From: Micropepsaceae bacterium
Lineage (GTDB): Bacteria > Pseudomonadota > Alphaproteobacteria > Micropepsales > Micropepsaceae
Assembly: GCA_025450355.1 (NCBI GenBank)
Contig: JANWHR010000016.1
Location: forward strand, 1-7,104
Length of the DNA: 7,104 nucleotides
Direction: 5' to 3'
Position 1 is the first letter of the stretch. Every line of letters begins with the position of its first letter. A program made the position numbers and the translations under genes. Below, in pieces: positions 1-5,544 of this stretch. The notes under the pieces are model-generated. The model saw only the letters and a program-made list of their open reading frames with translations. It was not told where the DNA came from and did no database searches.

Positions 1-216
1 CCATGCGATTCCGGCTCCAATCAGTGTGGCGGGCAAGGGATGTTCCACGACCTGATTGCCCAGTCCGCGGAGCAGTTCCGCGCTGCCGCTCTTCGCGTAG
101 CCCAAAACTTCGTCGATCACCCGTCCCGGCGTGATCGAACGCAATTCGTCGAGAGAGGCTGCCAGTTGTGCCCTGGTCACCTCCGCCTCACGTTCAAGCT
201 GCTCTGTTGACGCCAT
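1..216 (-). CDS. DUF3618 family protein, 3' end outside window (partial)
   Basis: An open frame of 72 codons runs off the left edge without a stop. It begins MASTEQLEREAEVTRAQLAAS and continues with LDELRSITPGRVIDEVLGYA. This is the usual DUF3618 pattern: an acidic/basic helix with an E-x-E-x-TRAxL core, then 'L..L...TPG.VIDE'. Residues 62-72 (PLPATLIGAGIAW) look like the start of the membrane segment expected in this family. DUF3618 proteins are small membrane-anchored proteins of unknown biochemical role, often labelled nutrient-deprivation-induced in rhizobia. The start overlaps the end of the preceding holin-like gene by 23 bp, which points to translational coupling. An in-frame ATG at 234 would add six residues (MRRVRN) but has no ribosome binding site, so 216 is preferred. 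Confidence 0.8.
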   Translation of the reverse strand, partial: MASTEQLEREAEVTRAQLAASLDELRSITPGRVIDEVLGYAKSGSAELLRGLGNQVVEHPLPATLIGAGIAW

Positions 217-613
217 GTTTCTTACTCGCCTCATGCGACGCGACGTCGACGTCGCGCTGCAGTTGATGGATGGTTTTCTGCGGGACAAGGTTATCGCCCT
301 TCAGGCGATTCGCGCCGGCCAACAGCAAGGCGATCCCGATCAGCAGCGAAACGCCGCCGATGAGGAATGCGGCCCAATAAACGGGCCACCCCGCGCTCGT
401 CAGACCGGCGACGGCCGCTTCCAGCAGGATCACGAGTGCCGGAATGGCCAGCACTGCGCCAAAGATCGCGAGGCCGATGCCACCCGCGGCATGAGCCATT
501 TTTTGCGAAACTTCAGCCCGGGCAAGCTGTCCTTCCTTTCGCACCAGCGTCGTGAACTGATGCACCACATCGCCGGCGATTTCGGGAATGGAGCGGTTGA
601 AATGGATGTTCAT
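194..613 (-). CDS. Phage-holin-like / DUF1469 (holin-X superfamily) two-TM membrane protein
   Basis: A 139-residue protein. Residues 1-40 form a charged, amphipathic N-terminal helix (IAGDVVHQFTTLVRKEGQLARAE). Two hydrophobic segments follow, at about 41-69 and 76-100. The basic C-terminal tail contains PQKTIHQLQRD, a motif I associate with the DUF1469 family. Despite the holin label, chromosomal members are not lysis proteins; they are inner-membrane proteins of unknown function that are usually encoded beside DUF3618 genes, as here. The ATG shares one base with the upstream stop (TGATG). A GGGAG Shine-Dalgarno sits 6 nt before it, inside a G7 run of the upstream gene. The 3' end overlaps the DUF3618 start by 23 bp. 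Operonic expression from the EcfG-type promoter at 1282-1307 is inferred. Confidence 0.85.
   Translation of the reverse strand: MNIHFNRSIPEIAGDVVHQFTTLVRKEGQLARAEVSQKMAHAAGGIGLAIFGAVLAIPALVILLEAAVAGLTSAGWPVYWAAFLIGGVSLLIGIALLLAGANRLKGDNLVPQKTIHQLQRDVDVASHEASKKHGVNRAA
239..256. repeat. Perfect 18-bp palindrome within the holin-like gene
   Basis: CGCGACGTCGACGTCGCG is its own reverse complement, centred between 247 and 248. It lies in the coding sequence for the DVDVAS tail of the holin-like protein, 23 bp upstream of the DUF3618 start codon. An operator or RNA hairpin affecting DUF3618 translation is possible, but the Asp-Val repeat in high-GC codons also explains it. Confidence 0.5.
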
Positions 614-1227
614 CAGAAGCTCCCCCCCGTTCGGCCGCGATGGGGACTGCCGGCGCCGCCGAAGCCGCCCTGGCCCGTTCCCGACGCCGCGGATCCGGAC
701 TGAAGCGTACGGGGGCCGCTCTGCATCGTACTCATGCCGCTCATTCCGACCCCGGTGCCCATTCCGGTCGTGCTCATCGGATTGACGTTTGTCGCCGTGT
801 TTTGCCCCGAACTCTTCAGGAAGCGGCTGAGCGCAATTCCCGTCAGCAGTGCGCCACCGAACAACACAGCCGGCTGGTTCCGGGCAAACGTCGTCAACCT
901 GCTCAGCAACTCGTCGACGCTGCCACTGTGAATGTCGGAAGCCAGTTGCTCCACCCGCTGACCGAGATCATGAATGTATCCCGCCGATTGCGGCATCGCG
1001 GATTCCAGTTCGCGGGCCGCGCCGTGAATTGCGCGCGCCGCCGTCTGAAGTTGCTCCGCACCGGCATCCTTCTGCTGGGAGGCTACTTCGATTGCTTTGT
1101 CTTTGACTGGCGCACCGATCTCGCCGAGCTTCGCCTTTGCGCTTTCCGCCAGCGCGGACATATCAACGGCGAGACCATCGGATTTCGGCTGCGACATGCC
1201 GGATGAGTTATGCACGGGTGTGTCCAT
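613..1227 (-). CDS. Stress-associated single-TM protein with amphipathic helices and Gly/Ser/Met-rich tail
   Basis: A 204-residue protein, first gene of the three-gene stress operon. Residues about 20-100 are rich in Ala, Lys, Glu and Gln and should form long amphipathic helices, like apolipoprotein-type or DUF883/YqjD-like proteins. One hydrophobic segment at about 119-134 (PAVLFGGALLTGIALS) is followed by RFLKSS. From about residue 140 the tail is low-complexity (GMGTGVGMSGMSTM, GTGQGGFGGAG). The frame extends to a GTG at 1296, but that codon lies inside the proposed promoter. The ATG at 1227 has AAGGA 8 nt upstream, so I chose it; a third candidate is the ATG at 1197. Function is unknown. 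I infer a membrane-anchored envelope protein from the topology and partners. Confidence 0.78.
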   Translation of the reverse strand: MDTPVHNSSGMSQPKSDGLAVDMSALAESAKAKLGEIGAPVKDKAIEVASQQKDAGAEQLQTAARAIHGAARELESAMPQSAGYIHDLGQRVEQLASDIHSGSVDELLSRLTTFARNQPAVLFGGALLTGIALSRFLKSSGQNTATNVNPMSTTGMGTGVGMSGMSTMQSGPRTLQSGSAASGTGQGGFGGAGSPHRGRTGGSF

Positions 1228-1235
1228 CTCCGGTG

Positions 1236-1240
1236 TCCTT
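1236..1240 (-). promoter_or_regulatory. Shine-Dalgarno that decides the start at 1227
   Basis: AAGGA on the minus strand with an 8-nt spacer to the ATG at 1227. It fixes the start of the single-TM stress protein downstream of the longer open frame's GTG at 1296. Confidence 0.7.
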
Positions 1241-1281
1241 GTTGGTGCATGAACGCGCGGGATGCGCGGCATCAGAATGAC

Positions 1282-1307
1282 AACGGAGCGTGTCACTCGC
1301 AGGTTCC
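1282..1307 (-). promoter_or_regulatory. EcfG-type (general stress response sigma factor) promoter
   Basis: Reading the minus strand, GGAAC (1307-1303) is followed by a 17-nt spacer and CGTT (1285-1282). The known consensus for promoters of the alphaproteobacterial general stress sigma factor EcfG is GGAAC-N16/17-CGTT, so both boxes match exactly. Transcription would start a few bases below 1282, leaving a leader of roughly 45-50 nt before the ATG at 1227, with room for its Shine-Dalgarno. I scanned the other GGAAC occurrences I noticed on both strands and none had CGTT at 16-17 nt. That the operon is stress-induced is inference from this match plus the gene families. Confidence 0.75.
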
Positions 1308-1354
1308 GGTTCAGTTTGCGGCGTGCGGTGTTATTTTCGCGAGGCTGCGCCCGC

Positions 1355-1906
1355 TTATTTCGGGCAACCCGGGATCGGCGTGTCGTAGGTGTAGGTCACG
1401 CCGGCAACCGGAACCGACAGCCTGCCCGGCATGCAGCTGTGCACGGTGTTCGCCTGATAGACCAGCCAGTGCATGCCCTGTGCGATCGGGCCGAGCGGAC
1501 TTTGCATTGCCAGTCCCTGCAACGTCGTCACCGCCTGTGCGACATCGGCAGGAAGCGCGTTCTCGGGCAGAGGCGAATAGTCGTGGGACATTTGGTCCAT
1601 GATCTGAACGGGAGGCAGATTTTCAAATGCCAGTTGTCCATTCGGCCCGGCTCTTCCGTCTGCAACGCCGAGCACAATGTAACGTGACAGCACACCAAGC
1701 AGGGCCTGGTTGTTCGCGTTCGGCGTGAAGATCTCGGGAACCACCCACCAGACCAGAACGACTTCGCCAGTCGGCCTGACGTGCACGATCTGCGAATAAT
1801 CCAGCGCCTGCGCGTGGACGTCCGGATTCCACTGCCGCGCCATTGCTGAACTGCCCGGCAGAAGGGCCAGCGAAAGTACCGCGGAAGCAAACCAGGCTGG
1901 TTTCAT
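1355..1906 (-). CDS. Small secreted protein of unknown function
   Basis: A 183-residue protein with a clear Sec signal peptide: MKP, a hydrophobic core (WFASAVLSLALLPG) and an A-x-A site (AMA) giving predicted cleavage after residue 23. The mature protein of about 160 residues has a hydrophobic aromatic patch (VVLVWWVVPEIF, 49-60), an NANNQALLGVLSRY segment at 63-76, and two cysteines (158 and 181) that could form a C-terminal disulfide. I recognise no domain or catalytic motif. Start: the ATG has AGGA 7 nt upstream (1914-1917). The 61-bp gap to the preceding crotonase gene contains no convincing promoter or terminator, so it may be the last gene of that operon or have a promoter inside it. 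A periplasmic location is likely; no lipobox cysteine is present. Confidence 0.8.
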   Translation of the reverse strand: MKPAWFASAVLSLALLPGSSAMARQWNPDVHAQALDYSQIVHVRPTGEVVLVWWVVPEIFTPNANNQALLGVLSRYIVLGVADGRAGPNGQLAFENLPPVQIMDQMSHDYSPLPENALPADVAQAVTTLQGLAMQSPLGPIAQGMHWLVYQANTVHSCMPGRLSVPVAGVTYTYDTPIPGCPK

Positions 1907-1967
1907 GGCTTAATCCTGCCTTCCGTGTAGCGAAAGCTTAGGCAAGCACGCGGGCTGTATCACCGAT

Positions 1968-2738
1968 TCAGATGCCGCGCCATTGCGGACGGCGCTTTGC
2001 AAGAAATGCCTCAACGCCCTCGCTGAAGTCGGCGCTCCCATACACCTGGCGGATGAGATCATCGCAATTGGGGACATTGGCAGTTCCAATCCGCCGCGCC
2101 ATTTCTTTCGCCGCCAGCATCGTGACCGGCGCCTGACCCGAAACGCGCGTGCAAAGCTCGCCGGCCATCTGACCGAGTCCGGCGGCATCGCCTACTCGCG
2201 CAACGAAGCCGCAGTCCAGCGCTTCCTGCGCGGAAATCAATTCCGCAAACAGCAGCATCCGTTTCGTGCGCGCCGGGCCGAAATGCGCGAGAAGCCGTGC
2301 GACATTAAATGGCGACAAACAATTGCCAAGCGTCCGCGCGATCGGCACGCCAAACCGCGCGGATGGCGCCGAGATGCGGATATCGCAAGCGCTCGCGATG
2401 ATCAGGCCACCTCCAACGCAATTGCCTTCAACGACGGCGATTACCGGTTTGGGAATGCGTTCGATCAGTTCATTCGATGCTTCAATCCGGCGTTCATAAC
2501 CGATGCCGCTCTCTCCACCCGTGAAGCTCCTGAACTGCGCAATATCCGTGCCGGCGGCGAAATTGCCTCCGGCGCCACGGAATACGGCGACGCGGATTTC
2601 GCTGTCGGACGCAATGGCCCGGCATGCCTCCGCGAGCTGCTCATACATCGCCCAGGTCATCGCATTCCGTGCCTCGATGCGGTCGAACAGGACAGAGGCG
2701 ACGGCGCCGGATTTGCTGTAATGAACGCGCCCGGTCAT
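1968..2738 (-). CDS. Enoyl-CoA hydratase/isomerase (crotonase) family protein
   Basis: A 256-residue crotonase-fold protein acting on acyl-CoA thioesters. The oxyanion-hole motifs are clear: NFAAGTDIAQF (59-69) and VEGNCVGGGLIIASACDIRI (103-122). The C-terminus has the usual end (FLAKRRPQWRG). Length is typical. The active site is unusual: where classical hydratases have FGxPE followed by a glycine-rich turn, this has FGVPIARTLGNCLSPFN (129-145). By hand alignment with rat mitochondrial hydratase, Glu144 corresponds to Ile133 and Glu164 to Arg160. It therefore keeps thioester binding but probably not classical syn-hydration; isomerase, hydrolase, lyase or racemase activity remains possible. 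The start overlaps the CoA-transferase stop (ATGA), so translation is probably coupled and the substrate may be the CoA ester made by that enzyme. Confidence 0.9.
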   Translation of the reverse strand: MTGRVHYSKSGAVASVLFDRIEARNAMTWAMYEQLAEACRAIASDSEIRVAVFRGAGGNFAAGTDIAQFRSFTGGESGIGYERRIEASNELIERIPKPVIAVVEGNCVGGGLIIASACDIRISAPSARFGVPIARTLGNCLSPFNVARLLAHFGPARTKRMLLFAELISAQEALDCGFVARVGDAAGLGQMAGELCTRVSGQAPVTMLAAKEMARRIGTANVPNCDDLIRQVYGSADFSEGVEAFLAKRRPQWRGI

Positions 2739-3943
2739 TGCGCCTGCCCGTTCAACACCGCGCGCAATTCACCCGAAATCCCGAGCTCATCAAAAATTTC
2801 CTCGTTATGTTCGCCCAGCAGAGGCGGTGGCCGCCGCACGCTTTGCGCCGTTTCGGAAAGCTTCACCGGAAATCCGATGGATTTCACGCGCCCCTCGACG
2901 GGATGATCGAATTCCATCACAGCTTGCCGTGCAGCGACCTGCTCACTGGACAACGCCTGCGCGTAGTCAAGGATTGGCCCTGCCGGAATCCCGGCGGCAA
3001 GCAGAATGTCCACCCACTCGGCTACGGGACGTTCGGCGAGCAAGATTTCCAGCTCCCCGACCAGTGCCAACCGATTTCGGAGCCTGTTCGCGATGGTCGT
3101 GAAGCGCGCATCCTTCCCGAGCTCTGGCCGGCCCAATACACTGCAAAGTGTTTGCCATAGTCGATTTGAATTTGCGCCCAGCACAAAATATCCGTCCTTG
3201 GCCTTCACGGCCTGATAGGGCGCACTGAACCGGTTTGCCGTTCCCAGCGGCCCGGGCACCTGGCCGGTACCCCAGAATTCCGAAATGTCCCAGATCGAAA
3301 ACGCGATCGCCGCCTCAAACAGTGACGCATCGACATACTGCCCGCGGCCCGTCTTCCCGCGCAGGATCAGTGCAGAGAGCACACCGTACAGTGCAAACAG
3401 CGCACAACCGATGTCGGATACCGGCACGCCGGATTTCGTTGGCGGGCCTCCCGGCTGGCCGGTAATGCTCATGACGCCGGACATGGCCTGCGCAATCAGA
3501 TCAAATCCCGGCCGCTGCGACCAGGGCCCGGTCTGACCAAATCCCGAAATGCTTGCATAAATGATTCCCGGATTCAGTTCGCGCAATGTGGCGTAATCGA
3601 TCCCTAACCGCTTCGTGACACCAGGCCGGAAATTTTCAACGACAATATCCGCCGTTCTCGCGAGGCGGTAAAACACCTCGCGTGCGGCAGGCTGCTTCAG
3701 GTCCAGCGCCACACTGCGCTTGTTGCGATTGAGGTTGAAGAATCCGAGGCTGTCGCTGCCCTTCAGTTTGAATGCCATGGCGCGCCGGGTCTGATCGCCT
3801 TCTGGCGGCGCTTCGATTTTGATTACGTCGGCTCCCATATCGCCCAGCAACATGGAGCAGAACGGGCCGGCCATGATCTGGCTGACATCGAGCACACGCA
3901 CGCCATTCAGCGGCAACGGCGTGGCTTGCGAATCTTCCGCCAT
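2735..3943 (-). CDS. Family III CoA-transferase (CaiB/BaiF, formyl-CoA transferase type)
   Basis: A 402-residue cytoplasmic enzyme expected to move CoA between carboxylates through acyl-aspartyl intermediates. Family hallmarks run in order: the N-terminal LNGVRVLDVSQIMAGPFCSM (12-31), LGDMGADVIKIEAP (33-46), NLNRNKRSVALDLK (70-83), DIVVENFRPGVTKRLGID (99-116), ISGFGQTGPW (132-141) and a C-terminal GEHNEEI. By motif alignment with oxalate formyl-CoA transferase, the catalytic aspartate is Asp177 in PVSDIGCALFALYG. The family's usual length is about 400, so the gene looks intact. Its start shares a base with the MoaD-like gene's stop (TGATG), and its stop overlaps the crotonase start (ATGA). 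The CoA donor and acceptor cannot be read from sequence; CaiB-crotonase pairs occur in carnitine, oxalate and other acid degradation routes. Confidence 0.94.
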   Translation of the reverse strand: MAEDSQATPLPLNGVRVLDVSQIMAGPFCSMLLGDMGADVIKIEAPPEGDQTRRAMAFKLKGSDSLGFFNLNRNKRSVALDLKQPAAREVFYRLARTADIVVENFRPGVTKRLGIDYATLRELNPGIIYASISGFGQTGPWSQRPGFDLIAQAMSGVMSITGQPGGPPTKSGVPVSDIGCALFALYGVLSALILRGKTGRGQYVDASLFEAAIAFSIWDISEFWGTGQVPGPLGTANRFSAPYQAVKAKDGYFVLGANSNRLWQTLCSVLGRPELGKDARFTTIANRLRNRLALVGELEILLAERPVAEWVDILLAAGIPAGPILDYAQALSSEQVAARQAVMEFDHPVEGRVKSIGFPVKLSETAQSVRRPPPLLGEHNEEIFDELGISGELRAVLNGQAQ

Positions 3944-4200
3944 CAGCCGCCGCTCAATGCCTGCACGATGTGGATGGCATCGGAGGGCTGAAGCACGTGT
4001 TGCACATCGAAGGTCTGTTCGCCGTTTATGAAAACCCGGATGTGCGGCCGAACCTTGTCCTGCTCATCGATCATCCGGAAGCGAAATCCCGGATATCGCC
4101 GGTCGAGATCCAAAAGCACTTCAGCCAACGACTGTCCACAGGCTTCCACTTCGCGCGCACCGGTGTAGGAGCGTAGCGGGGTTGGTATGAGAATTCTCAT
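3943..4200 (-). CDS. MoaD/ThiS-family ubiquitin-like sulfur-carrier protein
   Basis: An 85-residue protein beginning MRILIPTPLRSYTGAREVE and ending ALSGG. The IPTPLRxYT start, the central RRYPGFRFRMID (34-45), RPHIRVFINGEQ (51-62), DAIHIVQA near the end and the terminal Gly-Gly fit the MoaD/ThiS beta-grasp fold. There the C-terminal glycine is adenylated and converted to a thiocarboxylate. The frame extends 30 codons upstream into the propeller gene, but those residues are not MoaD-like, so I start at 4200. No Shine-Dalgarno is visible and the previous stop is 16 bp upstream, so translational re-initiation is likely. Its stop overlaps the CoA-transferase start. It is probably not the molybdopterin-synthase subunit, because no moa genes are present; no E1-like activating enzyme lies in the window. 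Confidence 0.85.
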   Translation of the reverse strand: MRILIPTPLRSYTGAREVEACGQSLAEVLLDLDRRYPGFRFRMIDEQDKVRPHIRVFINGEQTFDVQHVLQPSDAIHIVQALSGG

Positions 4201-4216
4201 GGGCAGTACGCGCGGG

Positions 4217-5458
4217 TTATAACAGGGCCGTCTCCACGGCATAGATTTCCGGCAAATGGCGCGCGATGTTGCGCCAGTTCTGACCCTCATCGCGGCTCAT
4301 CCACAAATCTCCACTCGTCGTGCCGAAATAGAGCCCCACGGGATCGTGTGCGTCGGCAGTCATGGCCTGACGCTTCACCGTCCACCATGCCTGGTTGTCC
4401 GGCAGGCCTGTATTCTTTCGTTGCCAGGTCTTGCCCGCGTTGCGCGTTTGATAAACCGCCGGTTTCCCATCGGGGCTCGTGCGCGGCCAGACGCTTTGTC
4501 CGTCCATCGGAAACACCCAAACCACCTGGTCATTTCGCGGGTGCACCACCATTGGAAAGCCGATGTCACCGATCCGGCCAGGCATGTTCCTTCCAATTCG
4601 CACCCATTCGTCCGATGGCCGGTCGATGCGGTAAATGCCGCAGTGATTCTGCTGGTACAGCCGGTCGGGGTTGCCTGGGCACAGGCGGATGCAATGCGGG
4701 TCGTGAAATGTCATATCGGCAGGATTGAAGCCTTCGACGACTTCGAGCCCTTTGGCCAGCGGGGCAAAGGAACGCCCCGCGTCATGAGATTCGTGCACGC
4801 CGCCGCCGGACATTCCAATATACATATGTTTGGGATCGCGCGGATCGATCGTGATCGAGTGCAGCTTCGGTCCATCGGGCGTGCCGTCCTGCTCTCTTCC
4901 CATCCAGCTGCGATATTGCTGGTCATCATTGATCGCGCCGAATGGTTCCCAATGGTTGCCGCCATCTTCAGAGCGGAACAGGCCTTGTGGTGACGTTCCG
5001 GCATACCAGACGTTCGGCTCGCTTGCGTGCCCCGGGGTAAGCCAGAATGTATGCTTCACCGTGCGCCCGGTTTGACCATCCGGCGCCTTCGCAAAGCCGG
5101 GCGGGCGGGCGGCTTCCTGCCAGCTGCGTCCAAAATTGGTCGAGCGGTGCAGGGTTGGCCCCAGGTGCCCGGTGCTGGTGGCCGCAAGTATGGTGCGGCG
5201 ATCTCGCGGGTCCAGCACCAGGTGGTTTACGATCTGCCCGAGGAAGTGCGGCCCGGCAGCCTTCCATTGCCGTCGTGAGCCGTCGCTGGAGTAAAGCCAT
5301 GCGCCTTTGCGTGTCGCAACCAGCAGCAGCGTGTCCGGTGTCTTCGCGTTGCCGCGTGACCGGGCACTCGCCCGCCCGCCCGCCCGCCCGGTGTTCGGTT
5401 TTTTTCCCACGCCCGGCGCTTTCCGGCTCGCACCGGGCTTGCGCGATTTTTCCGCCAT
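4217..5458 (-). CDS. BNR/Asp-box repeat beta-propeller protein (WD40/YVTN/BNR-like, sialidase-like fold)
   Basis: A 413-residue protein. Residues 1-40 are basic and low-complexity (K, R, G, A); a propeller begins at TPDTLLLVATRKGAWL. Asp-box motifs (S/T-x-D/N-x-G-x-x-W/F) are visible at about 106-113 STNFGRSW, 163-170 SEDGGNHW, 224-231 SHDAGRSF, 338-345 TRNAGKTW and 388-395 SRDEGQNW. No signal peptide is seen, so a cytoplasmic location is more likely than secretion. I see no catalytic sialidase signature, so automatic sialidase or glycosyl hydrolase names should be doubted. Start: ATG at 5458 with GAGGG 5 nt upstream; the GTG at 5464 overlaps that site. The MoaD-like gene starts 16 bp after its stop; I recall this pairing in other proteobacteria but cannot verify it here. 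Confidence 0.85.
   Translation of the reverse strand: MAEKSRKPGASRKAPGVGKKPNTGRAGGRASARSRGNAKTPDTLLLVATRKGAWLYSSDGSRRQWKAAGPHFLGQIVNHLVLDPRDRRTILAATSTGHLGPTLHRSTNFGRSWQEAARPPGFAKAPDGQTGRTVKHTFWLTPGHASEPNVWYAGTSPQGLFRSEDGGNHWEPFGAINDDQQYRSWMGREQDGTPDGPKLHSITIDPRDPKHMYIGMSGGGVHESHDAGRSFAPLAKGLEVVEGFNPADMTFHDPHCIRLCPGNPDRLYQQNHCGIYRIDRPSDEWVRIGRNMPGRIGDIGFPMVVHPRNDQVVWVFPMDGQSVWPRTSPDGKPAVYQTRNAGKTWQRKNTGLPDNQAWWTVKRQAMTADAHDPVGLYFGTTSGDLWMSRDEGQNWRNIARHLPEIYAVETALL
5369..5390. repeat. Tetranucleotide tandem repeat (CGCC, 5.5 copies) inside the propeller gene
   Basis: A perfect 22-bp run with period 4 on the plus strand, bounded by T at 5368 and G at 5391. It encodes the TGRAGGRAS stretch in the basic N-terminal segment of the propeller protein. 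Because 4 is not a multiple of 3, gain or loss of one unit would frameshift the gene near codon 25-30. It may simply reflect high-GC low-complexity coding. Confidence 0.85.
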
Positions 5459-5463
5459 TGCCA

Positions 5464-5468
5464 CCCTC
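5464..5468 (-). promoter_or_regulatory. Shine-Dalgarno choosing ATG 5458 over GTG 5464
   Basis: GAGGG on the minus strand, 5 nt before the ATG at 5458. The upstream in-frame GTG at 5464 overlaps this element and so cannot use it. The shorter start removes two residues from the propeller protein. Confidence 0.6.
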
Positions 5469-5544
5469 GATTGATGATCGTGGCAATGCTGCTGGAACAG
5501 GGCGACAAAGGCAAGCGCCAGCCCCTGCTGCGCGGCTTCTGTGC

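Noticed and set aside
194..613. Prophage remnant suggested by the holin name
   Set aside because: No lysin, structural, integrase or attachment-site sequence is nearby. DUF1469 beside DUF3618 is an ordinary chromosomal arrangement.
131..1206. Plus-strand open frames of 190 and 188 codons
   Set aside because: They mirror the stress operon. The minus-strand products have membrane segments, family motifs and ribosome binding sites; these have none.
1228..1296. N-terminal extension of the single-TM stress protein to a GTG at 1296
   Set aside because: The GTG lies inside the spacer of the proposed promoter, and the ATG at 1227 has its own AAGGA.
1330..1357. Possible intrinsic terminator after the secreted-protein gene
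   Set aside because: Only a stem of about three base pairs can be formed and there is no T-run after it on the minus strand.
1983..2906. A 307-codon open frame on the plus strand
   Set aside because: It lies antisense to the crotonase gene and the end of the CoA-transferase gene, has no recognisable domain, and is the kind of shadow frame expected in high-GC DNA.
4201..4222. TATAAC on the minus strand as a -10 box before the MoaD-like gene
   Set aside because: It spans the propeller stop codon, and the hexamer 17 nt upstream (CTATGC) is a poor -35 match. Read-through from the operon is simpler.
4201..4290. N-terminal extension of the MoaD-like protein
   Set aside because: The extra 30 residues come from the overlapping propeller gene in another frame and do not resemble the family; IPTPLR at residues 5-10 marks the true start.
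4832..4858. Cluster of GATC sites as a regulatory or replication element
   Set aside because: They fall in codons for TITIDPRDP of the propeller gene and show no regular spacing.
4256..4993. A 245-codon open frame on the plus strand
   Set aside because: Antisense to the propeller gene, whose Asp-box repeats clearly show the coding strand. No domain is seen.
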